Assembly: GCA_020536535.1 (NCBI GenBank)
Contig: JAHLWZ010001003.1
Span: 1-30,137, forward strand
Source of the DNA: Pelomyxa schiedti
Taxonomy: Eukaryota > Evosea > Pelobiontida > Pelomyxidae
Direction: 5' to 3'
DNA length: 30,137 nt
Below, in pieces: positions 1 to 8,446 of this stretch. How positions within the stretch are numbered: position 1 is the first letter of the stretch; every line of letters begins with the position of its first letter. Below the pieces are notes generated by a model. That model saw only the letters and a list, made by a program, of their open reading frames with translations, was not told the DNA's origin and did not search any database. The translations under genes and the position numbers were made by a program.

Positions 1-736
1 GTCCCTCCCAGTGTGATGTGAGAAACCTGTCGCAGCCAAGCCAGCACATAAAGGAGTGACGTGTGTCCAGCTCGTTGATATCGACGGTGCTGATTATTCC
101 CAGCGTCGAGCCGATCGACACTACAGTGGAACAGAACATGGCCTCACCCACGATGAAACGCTTCACAGGGGTGAGCACCCAACGCTCGCCGATGAGCCTC
201 ACCACGTCGTTTGTGAGGCGGGTGTGTGTGCGCAATGGGATTGTGGGTGGTGGTGGAGGGCACAAGGTGAGGAGGCACAGTGCAGCAAGTTGTTCACGTC
301 CGTCCAGCAACCGTTCGATTCGATGTGTAACGTGTCCCAGCTTGTCAATTGACCTGCCGTGAGTCGGGACATCTGGATAATCAGGGTGGGCTGGTGCCGG
401 TACCATCACAGACACCTGCTGTGTTTCCGCTGAGAACGACAGGGGTTTCACTGTGACCGCACTGCCCGGTCGTTTGTGCTTCTTGGTTGTAGGCGGTTTA
501 CCAACTGACGATGGTGTTGATGGTGACGACGATGTAGTTGTTGTTGTTGTGGTCGCTTCTGCTGCTGCCTTATCTACATGATGATAGGATGAGGGGGCGA
601 CAGGAAGAGGGGGAGGTGGAGGAGGGAAAAAAGTTATGGGAGCGGTGTGGTTGTTATCGCTGTTGCTGGTAGTGTTGCTGTTTTCCGTGTGTGGCCTTTT
701 ACGTTGTGTCTCGACATCTTGTTGTTGCGTGGCCAT
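1..736 (-). CDS. Lineage-specific family protein, 3' part outside the window
   Basis: The minus-strand frame is open from ATG at 736 down to base 1, so the C-terminal half lies beyond the window. The first ~120 codons are low complexity: Gln, Asn, Thr and Ser runs plus a Pro cluster. The family domain follows, with the motifs LTNDVVRLIGERWVLTP, VVSIGSTLGI and MCWLGCDR. These match the complete paralogues at 3094-4317 and 4374-5576 almost residue for residue. The paralogues lack the long low-complexity leader. I do not recognise the family and assign no function. Only 27 bp separate this ATG from the stop codon of the upstream truncated paralogue on the same strand. Confidence 0.8.
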   Translation of the reverse strand, partial: MATQQQDVETQRKRPHTENSNTTSNSDNNHTAPITFFPPPPPPLPVAPSSYHHVDKAAAEATTTTTTTSSSPSTPSSVGKPPTTKKHKRPGSAVTVKPLSFSAETQQVSVMVPAPAHPDYPDVPTHGRSIDKLGHVTHRIERLLDGREQLAALCLLTLCPPPPPTIPLRTHTRLTNDVVRLIGERWVLTPVKRFIVGEAMFCSTVVSIGSTLGIISTVDINELDTRHSFMCWLGCDRFLTSHWEG

Positions 737-763
737 CAAGATTTTTCCTTTTCTGCGTTTTCA

Positions 764-1642
764 TCATCGATGAGACGATGAGGGAGGGGTTGTTAAGACA
801 TCTTTGTCAGAATAATTATTTATCGTTTCAAACATAGTCAGAAAACGGCAGAGTGCGAGTCCTGTCTCCTCATCAATCACGGCCCTGCACTTGACTGACG
901 TGGCTGGTGATGGTGCCACTGGTCCCACAACCAAGCCACGGTCAAGGATGGTCTGGAACGTGATGTCATTCGGGACAGTGGTGCACGCTTGGCCTGTGAA
1001 CACGTTGAAGGTGGCTGTGTCCAGCCTGACCAGGTGGTCATTGGACTTGCTCACGTACTCACATGAATCGCACAGCTTGATTGTGTCACCTGTCCTGGGG
1101 TTCACTGCAAAGGCACTTGCAGACTTGCTGGTGGTTGTCAGGAACACCTGGCAAACAACCCTTGTGTTTCCACCAGCGTCCATGAACAGGAATGGATTGC
1201 AGAAAAAAGCTTTCTCTGGAGCATGGAACACGATGTCCTCCTTCACTGAAACCAATCTACCTGGTGGTGGGTGAAGAGAGTTTTAGTACAAGTGTCAAGA
1301 AAGAAAATATTCTATATCTATATCTATATTTTCTTTCTTGCCACTAGGAGGAAACCACTCGTGGGTCGTACCAGCTGAGAAGCTCTTCTCCAGGTCGACA
1401 GTCATCACCCTCTTGCGGTCACAAGTCAGCACCATCACCAATGCCTCATCGCCAAACCCAACGGTGCCAGGCTCAGTGCGCGAGAACACAACATTGACCA
1501 CTCCATACGCTCCATCAAGCAGCACCCACGACGATGGTGGTGATGGTGACGGTGGCGGTGATATCACCACCTTGTGGATGTATAATTCACTGGGACGCCA
1601 CGCCAGAACTTATCGCAATGGTACGGCGGGGACTGGATGGTG

Positions 1643-1643
<1 letters not shown>
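764..1643 (-). pseudogene. 5'-truncated paralogue of the same family
   Basis: Two exons encode the C-terminal half of the family. Exon upstream: WVLLDGAYGVVNVVFSRTEP and VMTVDLEKSFSAG. Exon downstream (764-1260): CNPFLFMDAGG, LVRLDTATFNVFTG and RAVIDEETGLALCRF. Homology to 4374-5576 starts at about 1640 (a PPYHCDKFW-like segment matching the paralogue's KHMPDRFW) and stops exactly at the poly-G tract. Nothing resembling the N-terminal half lies upstream. Just after the FW motif the paralogues read GNHKW before AW. Here that segment is missing and the frame shifts, so the copy looks broken even without the truncation. An intron (1261-1371) interrupts it where the paralogues have none. Misassembly at the poly-G is an alternative explanation for the truncation. 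Confidence 0.7.
1261..1371 (-). other. Intron with a perfect 15-bp inverted repeat
   Basis: Minus-strand intron with donor GTACGA, branch-like TACTAAA and acceptor CACCACCAG. Splicing joins FSAG to RLVSVKED in phase. The resulting protein aligns better with the paralogue (FSTG-SVVVVREG) than the alternative 84-bp intron (donor GTGGC at 1344), which leaves about 10 extra residues. Inside it, caagaaagaaaatat (1296-1310) is repeated perfectly as its reverse complement at 1326-1340 with a 15-nt AT-rich loop. The RNA would form a strong hairpin between donor and branch point. Confidence 0.65.

Positions 1644-1706
<63 letters not shown>
1644..1706. repeat. 63-nt poly-G homopolymer
   Basis: An uninterrupted run of 63 G on the plus strand. 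Read as protein it would be polyglycine (+) or polyproline (-). It lies exactly where homology of the truncated family copy to its paralogues ends. It may be a true G-quadruplex-forming tract or an assembly artefact, because two-colour Illumina chemistry writes poly-G for missing signal. Confidence 0.95.
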
Positions 1707-1709
<3 letters not shown>

Positions 1710-1747
1710 CTAGTCGTGACGAATCTCTTATCAAAAACAGGGTTGGT

Positions 1748-1947
1748 TTTTGTTGTGGTGATGGTGGAGGTGGCAACCGGCATTGTTGCCAGGACTGGGA
1801 CTGCTGGTATTGCCAGAGTTCAAACTGAAGTGGCCAAGGCCACTGCTCACCATGGCCTTTCCCACTTCGGTTTGAACCCCAGCGATATTGTCCTTGCAAC
1901 AATTCTGGTTGCCACCTCCACCATTGCCACCACAACAATTGACACCT
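1748..1947. repeat. Imperfect inverted repeat, arms ~85-95 bp
   Basis: The left arm (about 1748-1842) and the reverse complement of the right arm (about 1853-1947) share long blocks, e.g. atggtggaggtggcaacc, gttcaaac/gttcaaacc, gaagtgg and aaggcc. The left arm carries about 8 extra bases. By eye the arms are roughly 80% alike. The centre is the short palindromic stretch around ggccactgctcaccatggcc. A transcript would fold into one long stem. No transposase or flanking duplication is visible. Confidence 0.7.
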
Positions 1948-1956
1948 CCAACAACT

Positions 1957-2238
1957 TCTGCCTCCACCATTAGCGGGAGCACCGCGGTCTTCCCACACCA
2001 CCGACATCGCCGTGTCGCTGAGATACTCTGTCGGCGGCGCGGCGATGTTGTATAGACACTGGTGTAACCAGGATACTGGTTGAGCCAAAGAAAAAAGGGA
2101 TGGAGAAAAGTTTGTCTCTGCTTTCGGCAATGTGTTTGTGGTGTTGTAAAGCAGAGTAGAGGGAAGTTGGCCCTGAATGAGTTGTGGGAACAGATATATT
2201 GTGACAACATACAGCCCCAAGGTGAACCAGGGGGGCAC
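1957..2238 (-). other. Possible coding exon with a hydrophobic segment
   Basis: An open minus-strand frame begins after an AG acceptor-like site near 2257. It contains a hydrophobic stretch (FTLGLYVVTIYLFPQLI), then a polar region ending around EYLSDTAMSVVWEDRG. The hydrophobic stretch could be a TM helix or a signal anchor. No in-frame ATG starts it and nothing supports its 3' end, which runs into the inverted repeat and the poly-G. I do not recognise it. It could be a broken gene fragment. Confidence 0.2.
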
Positions 2239-3093
2239 GATGTGGTACTTCAGAACCTATTCAGGGACTGTTCAGGGAATCAGTGGGGGGAAAAAAGGGA
2301 AAACACAAACTCATTCAGAATGTGCAATGCTGTGAGACACGGTGTATCTCCAGGGTGAAGAAAAAAACCTAGATCCAGAGTTAACTCGATGGGCAATGAA
2401 GGAGGTGAAAACCTGTGCAATGTCGAGCATAACCGTGGGTCTCAAGGTGCCAACAAACAGAAACGCACTGTGGCAACCGCTGCTTATGTTGTGTGCTCAT
2501 CCCGTGCTAATGTGATGTGAGAATGATATTGACAAATAGCACAACATAATATTTTATAATAAACATTATATTTTATTATATAATATATTTTATTATTATG
2601 TTTATAACATAATAATGATAATAATAGTAGTACAACCACGTCGAAACAAAAATAAATAAAGAGAGTAAATAAGTAAAAACACCTAACAAAGCAGTGTGTC
2701 ATTGTGTTGTGGCCGCGAAACAAAAGAACGATCACAACCAACACCAGTCCAGCCGCACCGGGTCATCACCTGGAACCCTACGCTGCCGACACTGCATCGC
2801 CTTTGTTTTGTCGATGGAATCGGTGATCAAAAACAAACAAAGTCGACAGATGTGCCGTGTCTGTGTTCGGGGTGAGGTAAAGGTGTTTTTTGGTGAATCT
2901 CTTGCCACTCTAACCCCGCCATCTGAATTCTATCTGACAACGTCGATCACACGTTCAACTGTCACGTGCTCGGCCGAGTGGGATCAACATTTCAGTTGAC
3001 GTGTATCTTCCAGCAATGATCAAAACAAGAAACAAGAAAGTCACTTAATTCCCCATCAGAAGGTCGTTGTGTATGTGTTATTCTCTAGTTTCT
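2239..3093. other. Gene-free stretch with an AT-rich block
   Basis: No convincing exon is visible on either strand. Bases 2540-2665 are extremely A+T rich (runs of TTTTATTATATAATATATTTT type) and partly self-complementary. This could be a 3' processing region or a nucleosome-free region downstream of the paralogue at 3094-4317. The open frames here are short and not shared with any other part of the window. Confidence 0.5.
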
Positions 3094-4317
3094 TCAGAGG
3101 AAGTGCAGAATAAAATCAGCTGACGGGGTGCGGCACCGGCACAGTGTCAGTCCTGTGTCTGTGTCAATCACAGCCCTTGACCTGCCTGGTGATTCTCCCG
3201 CAGGCTCAGCCACTATCAGCAAGCCACAGTACAGGATGGTCTGATCCAGGTAACTTGGGAGTGCCGTCAACACTTTCCCTGTGAACACGTCATAGGTTGC
3301 GCCATCCAGCTTGACAAGTTGGTTGTTGACCTTCGTGACACACTGCGTGCACTCATCACACAGCTTGGTCCTACAGCCCGTCCAGAGGCTCACTGCAAAG
3401 ACACCAAATGGCGGCGTGCTCGCGGCCAGCTCGTGCACCTGGTTGATCACCACAGGGTGGCCAATTTCATCCAAAAACAGCAAGGGATTGCAGTAAGTCC
3501 CTGGCGGCGTGGCACACTCCATCCCTTCACTCACCACGGACAGGTACCCGGAGGAGAAGCTCTTTCCCAGGTCCACAGTGAGGACCATCCTGCCGCAGCA
3601 AACCCCGGCGCGATAGTTGCCATTGGAAAAGTACACCAGCACCGACGCCTCGTCGCCAGGCCCGATTAAGTCAGGCTCACTGTGTGAGAACACAACATCG
3701 ACGTTGCTATCCAACATCACGCGTGGTTGTTCTGCAGTGTCAAGTTTCACCCACAATGATGATGGTGATGACCAAGAGCAGGAGTGTTTTTTGCTACCGC
3801 CGCTGCTGCCAGTGACAGAGTCATCATAACTGGAGCCATTCTCAAACAACTTGCAGAGGTACAGCCTCCTGTAATCCCAGGCAAGTGCCCACTTGTGGTT
3901 TCCCCAGAACGACTCTGGTCCCTGAAGGTCATCCACCTGCGTCGAGCAGCCTGATTTCGTAAGGTCCACGACTTGGAGCTGCCTCTCAGGGTCCCTGGAG
4001 GCGTCGTCGAAGTGGGCGAGGATCATGTCGCAGCCCAGCCAGCACAGGAACGTGTGGTCGGGGGTCCAGTCGTCCGTCTCGTCGGCGCCGATGATCCCGA
4101 GGGTGGAGCCGATCGACACGACGGCCGAGCGGGACATAGGAGCGGAAACGATGAAACGCCTGGCGGGCGTGAGCACCCAGCGCTCACCGATGAGCCTCAC
4201 TACATCGTTTGTGAGGAAGTGGCGTGTGCGTGATGGGATTGTGGGAGACATTGCGAGGAGGCACATCGCAATGAGTTGGTCGTGTGCGTCGATCACAGAT
4301 TCGACGGTGACTTGCAT
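3094..4317 (-). CDS. Lineage-specific family protein, complete (407 aa)
   Basis: A single-exon gene. I place the start at the ATG at 4317 (MQVTVESVIDAHDQ) because the tandem paralogue begins at the equivalent position. The frame stays open upstream, but that sequence overlaps the neighbour's stop and shares nothing with it. Family landmarks in order: LTNDVVRLIGERWVLTP (about residues 32-48), VVSIGSTLGI, CWLGCDMILA, FWGNHKWALAWDYRRLYLC, VFSHSEPDLIGPGDEA, MVLTVDLGKSF, CNPLLFLDEIG, LVKLDGATYDVFTG, RAVIDTDTGLTLCRCR. The recurrent short hydrophobic-plus-acidic units suggest a beta-rich, possibly propeller-like fold; that is inference only. No signal peptide, TM segment or catalytic motif is seen. 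Only 56 bp separate it from the stop of the upstream paralogue. Confidence 0.85.
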   Translation of the reverse strand: MQVTVESVIDAHDQLIAMCLLAMSPTIPSRTRHFLTNDVVRLIGERWVLTPARRFIVSAPMSRSAVVSIGSTLGIIGADETDDWTPDHTFLCWLGCDMILAHFDDASRDPERQLQVVDLTKSGCSTQVDDLQGPESFWGNHKWALAWDYRRLYLCKLFENGSSYDDSVTGSSGGSKKHSCSWSSPSSLWVKLDTAEQPRVMLDSNVDVVFSHSEPDLIGPGDEASVLVYFSNGNYRAGVCCGRMVLTVDLGKSFSSGYLSVVSEGMECATPPGTYCNPLLFLDEIGHPVVINQVHELAASTPPFGVFAVSLWTGCRTKLCDECTQCVTKVNNQLVKLDGATYDVFTGKVLTALPSYLDQTILYCGLLIVAEPAGESPGRSRAVIDTDTGLTLCRCRTPSADFILHFL

Positions 4318-4373
4318 TGATAATTCTGAGAAAATGATATCACTTTGGTTACTTTGCAAAGAACACAGTGAGT

Positions 4374-5576
4374 TCAGAGGAAGGAAGCGGTTGTCAACAC
4401 AGAAGCTGGGGCACAGAACAGGCACAGTGTGAGTCCTGTCTCTAAATCAATCATAGCCCTGGACATTACTGATGTGCCTGGTGATTCTGTCAACTTCGAG
4501 CCAATGGCAAGGCCACGGTCCAGCATGGTCTGTTGTGGCACACCATCTGGGAAAACCACTTCACCTGTGAACACATTGTAGGTTTGCCTGTCCAGCCTGA
4601 CAAGCTTGTTGCTGACCTTCTCAACCCACTCAGATGCATCCCCCAGCTTTGTCCTCTTGCCTGTCAACAAGCAAACTGAAAAGACACTGAATGTGCTCGA
4701 CGTCACTCCCTGTTGTGCCTGGTTCAAAGCCATTGCGTGACCACTTCCATCGACGAACAGGAAGGGGTTGCAGTAACTACTTGGCGGGATGACACACTCT
4801 GGGCCCTCCCTCACAACAACCACGGAGCCAGTGGAGAAGCTCTTTTGCAGGTCCACAGTGAGGAGCCTCCTGCTGTGGCGGACATCTCTGTGCGAAAAGA
4901 ACACAAGTGCCTCGTCACCAGGCCCAATGAGACCAGGCTCGGTGCGCGAGAACACAACGTCCACGTTGCTGTGTGTGTTGAGTTTCACCCACTTATGGGT
5001 CGATGAAGTGCTAGCAGTCACTGATTCGCTGGACTCTGTGGTATCGTCTTCATCATCGTTTGATTGGCTCAATTCAGGCAGCCTGAGGATTGAGAGCATT
5101 CCGGCCTCCCATGCCACGACCCACTTATGGTTGCCCCAGAACCTGTCGGGCATGTGCTTTGGCTGCTGTATCTCATCTTCCAATTGTGGGAAGCAGCCGC
5201 CCCGTGAAACGTCCAACACCTGCAGCTGCCTCCTTGGCACGCTCCACCGGTCGTAGATCTGGGCCAGGAGCCTGTCGCAGCCCAGCCAGCACACAAACGT
5301 GTGGTCGGGGGTCCAGTCGTCGGTAATATCGTCGGCAGCGGTTATTCCCAAGGTGGAGCCGATAGATACAATGGCGGAGCCACGCTCGGCGGAAATGATG
5401 AAGCGCCTGACGGGTGTGAGCACCCAGCGCTCACCGATGAGCCTCACAACGTCGTTTGTGAGGAAAGGGGGCTGGCGAGACGGGATTGTGGGATGTGGTG
5501 GTGGGCACAACCAGAGACACATGGTAACGCATTGGCCTCGGGCGTCGATCACACGTTTGACGGTTGTGCTCGGCAT
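4374..5576 (-). CDS. Lineage-specific family protein, complete (400 aa)
   Basis: A single-exon tandem paralogue of 3094-4317, starting at ATG 5576 (MPSTTVKRVIDARGQ) in the context AAATTATCTATG. The neighbour has a very similar start context, AATTATCAATG. Same order of motifs: LTNDVVRLIGERWVLTP, IVSIGSTLGI, VCWLGCDRLLAQI, FWGNHKWVVAWE, an acidic/Ser insert (about residues 175-195), VFSRTEPGLIGPGDEAL, LLTVDLQKSFSTG, CNPFLFVDGSG, LVRLDRQTYNVFTGE, RAMIDLETGLTLCLF. It is divergent from the Ras-like gene at 5673, with a 96-bp shared upstream region. Family function is unknown. Being full length and intronless, it is the reference used here for judging the broken copy at 764-1643. Confidence 0.85.
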   Translation of the reverse strand: MPSTTVKRVIDARGQCVTMCLWLCPPPHPTIPSRQPPFLTNDVVRLIGERWVLTPVRRFIISAERGSAIVSIGSTLGITAADDITDDWTPDHTFVCWLGCDRLLAQIYDRWSVPRRQLQVLDVSRGGCFPQLEDEIQQPKHMPDRFWGNHKWVVAWEAGMLSILRLPELSQSNDDEDDTTESSESVTASTSSTHKWVKLNTHSNVDVVFSRTEPGLIGPGDEALVFFSHRDVRHSRRLLTVDLQKSFSTGSVVVVREGPECVIPPSSYCNPFLFVDGSGHAMALNQAQQGVTSSTFSVFSVCLLTGKRTKLGDASEWVEKVSNKLVRLDRQTYNVFTGEVVFPDGVPQQTMLDRGLAIGSKLTESPGTSVMSRAMIDLETGLTLCLFCAPASVLTTASFL

Positions 5577-5672
5577 AGATAATTTTCGTTGAATTTGTTG
5601 TGAAAGAACAGATCGATTTTGCGATAAATCACTGGACTGGAATCAACTCGTTGCACAGCACGAGGAAGGGAA
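5577..5672. promoter_or_regulatory. Divergent upstream region (96 bp)
   Basis: The start codons of the family gene (minus) and the Ras-like gene (plus) face away from each other across 96 bp. The regulatory signals of both must lie here or inside coding sequence. I see no clear TATA box; the region is AT-rich next to the minus-strand ATG. Confidence 0.4.
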
Positions 5673-6362
5673 ATGATGCCACCACAGTATAAAGGTTTGT
5701 GGTCCTGTGGGCACTGGCAAATCCGCCTTGACGATAAATTTCACCAAGCACTGTTTCATCGCTGGTGTGTGTCCATGTTTCTGTTTCTTCGGTTTTCCCT
5801 TTGATTCTAACTCTATAGAATAGAATACGACCCTACAATTGAGCAGATTTATCGCCACGAGGTTCAAATTGACCATGCCCCAATGTGTACAGTGGACATA
5901 CTTGATACCGGTTGCCCTGTGGCTCTAATTTATATTACAATTTCCTACCTTGTATAACCCCTAGTGTATTTACAGGTGGCCAAGATGTAGAATACCCTAC
6001 TCTCCTGGAACACAACATGGTAACGTGGCAAGGTTTCCTCGTTGTTTACACTGTCACATCAAGGGAATCATTCAATGAAGTCAACAGTATTGTGTAGGTT
6101 TTGTTGTTCCTAATTCCAACCTCACAAACTGACCCAACCAAAAAGGGCACAAATACACCGCGTGAAGCCAGCAGGCAGAATTCCCATTGTTCTGTGTGGA
6201 AACCAATGTGACATGGACAAAGAACGCCAGGTGAGCACAATGGAGGGCATAAACCTGGCCCAGTCACTTGGGTGCCCCTTTTTCGAGACATCAGCCAAGA
6301 CAAGCCTCAATGTTGCGAGTGCTTTCTTTGAGGTTGTGAGAGAAATAAAACGCACACACTAG
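5673..6362 (+). pseudogene. Ras-like small GTPase, frameshifted copy 1
   Basis: Four exons (5673-5764, 5824-5910, 5976-6093, 6146-6362) with introns of 59, 65 and 52 bp. Visible motifs: P-loop GPVGTGKSA, switch I EYDPTIEQIY, switch II DTGGQD, G4 GNQCDMD, G5 ETSAK. Relative to the sister gene at 8447, five bases are missing right after the codons for QYK. The ATG frame therefore does not reach the P-loop, and no other in-frame ATG precedes it. The summed exon length is not a multiple of three. Position 12 of the P-loop (Ras numbering) is Val and the NKxD lysine is Gln. The protein would end KRTH without a CAAX box. A polyadenylation-type AATAAA lies about 20 bp downstream. A sequencing deletion could explain the frameshift. 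Confidence 0.75.
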
Positions 6363-6423
6363 AACTTTGAAAGTTATTTAAATAAAACTGTTTTACCCGA
6401 AACAAATCATCATTTTTTGATGA

Positions 6424-7707
6424 ATGATCAGTTCCAACGAAAAACTGGTTGGAACTGAAATGATGGTCGACGCAACACACGAACCTGCTGTTGTTGCTGG
6501 CCACCAACAGATACGAAACAAATTGGTCACGACATACACAAGGGTTACATGCAAGGATCAGTTTTCGGCCCTTTTGACATCGTCGGTTTCACGGTGTGGA
6601 GCAAGGAGCCCGGCACGCGACGCCTCGTGCAACTCCCAACTCATGCACGCAATGTGGCGTCATTTCATTGTGGGATCTGCCCACTGGTTTGTGCTTGTTC
6701 TGGAACCAGATTTCAGCTCGAGTGACAAGGAGTGGGTCACAGTCACGTTCGGCGTGTCTCCCACAATGATGGGTATCACGCATTCCCCAAGTTTAATTCG
6801 CAGGTGTGAGGGTGAGTGGCTGGGGCCTGGCATGTGCATGCTGTACAGGACCGACAAGGATCGTCGTTCCTTTTCACTGTTTCTTTCCCACAATGGCGCT
6901 GATGAAGGTGCCTGCATTGGGTCAAATTTGACACAGTGCCGTCATTGCGCCAACAGAAAGTGGCTCCTTGTGTGGAAGGTTTCAGTTTTCGGTGATGGGG
7001 AACATACACTGAACATAACAGATATCCAGCAACTCCAATCCGATGCTCAGAGAGAAAAAGGAACAACAACAGTTCCCACTGTTGTGATTCCTTTCTTGGA
7101 AACATCTTTTTACCCAAGTGCCTATGGAATTGAGATGAACAAGGCAAACCCTGATGAGGTGTTGGTGTGGAGTGTCAACTGTGATGTTGCCTACTTCACA
7201 TTGCTTGATGTTCCTCAGACATACAGGACGAATGTGTTGGCTGTTGTGAACTCAACCGAGTTCTCTCTTCCACCATGGAGGACATTCCACCAGGTCGTTA
7301 TCCTGAGGAGGCTGAGTGGTGAGGTTGTGTATGCAGTGAATGTGCACGTTCTTTCCAATGAAGGACAGAGGCATCATCTTCTGTTTCTGGTTGAATCATC
7401 CACTGGCACGGTCAACCAGGTTTCATCAGAGTTCACTGACCTCACACAGGTGAGTGAGTCGCTGTTCTGTGGGTCCTGCGGTGGTGATTCATACCAACTC
7501 TGGGACTGCAACAACACAGCACACTCAGTGTGCATCAGTCATGATTTCCCAAACAACACCAAACAAGTTGTTGGTGGAAGTGGTTTCCTGTTTCTTCTCA
7601 GTGGAAACCAGGTCAGTGTCACATATGCAGTGTCTGGCGCAACTCTTCTTGTGTTTGAAGTGAACTACCCTGTTTCTTGTATAAACCCAAGTCTTTGCCT
7701 GTTATAG
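6424..7707 (+). CDS. Divergent member of the lineage-specific family (427 aa)
   Basis: A single-exon gene from ATG 6424, only 61 bp after the stop of the upstream Ras-like copy. The N-terminal block CKDQFSALLTSSVSRCGA resembles ARDQFVALCVGAFARRCG of the gene at 9387-10739. Later blocks keep the family rhythm: an RKWLLVWK segment, a VLVWSVNCDVAYFTLLDV unit, LPPWRTFHQVV, and HHLLFLVESSTGTVNQ. The start could instead be the in-frame Met at codon 14. No signal peptide, TM helix or catalytic motif is visible. Similarity to 3094-5576 is weak and rests on shared order and spacing of blocks, so membership is an inference. Function unknown. Confidence 0.75.
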   Translation: MISSNEKLVGTEMMVDATHEPAVVAGHQQIRNKLVTTYTRVTCKDQFSALLTSSVSRCGARSPARDASCNSQLMHAMWRHFIVGSAHWFVLVLEPDFSSSDKEWVTVTFGVSPTMMGITHSPSLIRRCEGEWLGPGMCMLYRTDKDRRSFSLFLSHNGADEGACIGSNLTQCRHCANRKWLLVWKVSVFGDGEHTLNITDIQQLQSDAQREKGTTTVPTVVIPFLETSFYPSAYGIEMNKANPDEVLVWSVNCDVAYFTLLDVPQTYRTNVLAVVNSTEFSLPPWRTFHQVVILRRLSGEVVYAVNVHVLSNEGQRHHLLFLVESSTGTVNQVSSEFTDLTQVSESLFCGSCGGDSYQLWDCNNTAHSVCISHDFPNNTKQVVGGSGFLFLLSGNQVSVTYAVSGATLLVFEVNYPVSCINPSLCLL

Positions 7708-8446
7708 GTGTCAAAGAAAACATGTTTTTCTCATTTTGATGGAACACATGTGTATGGGTTTGATTGATGAGTGTGAACGGGCATAGCCCAAATTCGTTGA
7801 GAAAGATGATGTCGAAAAGCGGCTACGGTTGTGGCGGTGATCTCCGATCCAGGAGCCAGCACTTTGCGTTGTGATTTGTGTCGTGGGTCCTGTGGGACAA
7901 CGTCGTGGTGCCGTGGCCTCACCCTAACTAACTTAGTTGAGGAAGGTGAGATGGAGCAGCAGCAGCAGCAGGAGGAGGAGATAGTAAGAATGATGGTGGT
8001 GGCAGTAGCAGTAGCAGTAGTGGCAGTGGCAGTGGCAGTGTTAGTGGGAATCGGGGATCGGGGTGGGGGTGATGGGGGGGACTGGGGGGAATGGAGGGGG
8101 AGGAGGAGGAAGGGGAAGGAGCAGGTGGGGCTGTGCAGAGGGGGCCACTTGGAAATGTTGAGAGCAACTGCGAGCGTTGGGTGCCGTCACTTGATCTGAT
8201 CTTGCTGCTCCCTCTGTATGTATCCTGTGTTGTTTGTGCGATGTCTTTCCTGCAACAAACGAGGAGTTGCTATGTGGCTTTATCACGAGTTCCACATCAC
8301 CCTCCCTCAGGTATTTTTCAGGTGCTTGTAAGCCACATCACCACTGAACGCACAACACACATAAAGTTGATGGGCATTTTTACGATTTCAATTTGGATGA
8401 TTCAGAGAATGAGTATTACTCGTAGTACGTCGTAAGGGGCAGGGAT
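7708..8446 (+). other. Unresolved region with low-complexity Gly/Ser-type exon
   Basis: No firm gene. At 7806 an ATGATG (MMSKSGYGCG) is followed by a GT donor-like site. A CAG/GAG repeat (7950-7980) and a (GGCAGT/AGCAGT)n tract (about 7998-8040) then encode Ala/Gly or Ser/Gly runs, followed by a G-rich tract (8060-8110). One frame continues as GAVQRGPLGNVESNCERW to a good GTATGT donor near 8216, but it carries a TGA inside the G-rich tract. This could be a small gene with a homopolymer error, or non-coding low-complexity DNA. Confidence 0.3.

Noticed and set aside
1338-1973. Plus-strand frame with a long polyglycine run
   Set aside because: It is antisense to the recognisable family domain and is kept open by the poly-G tract.
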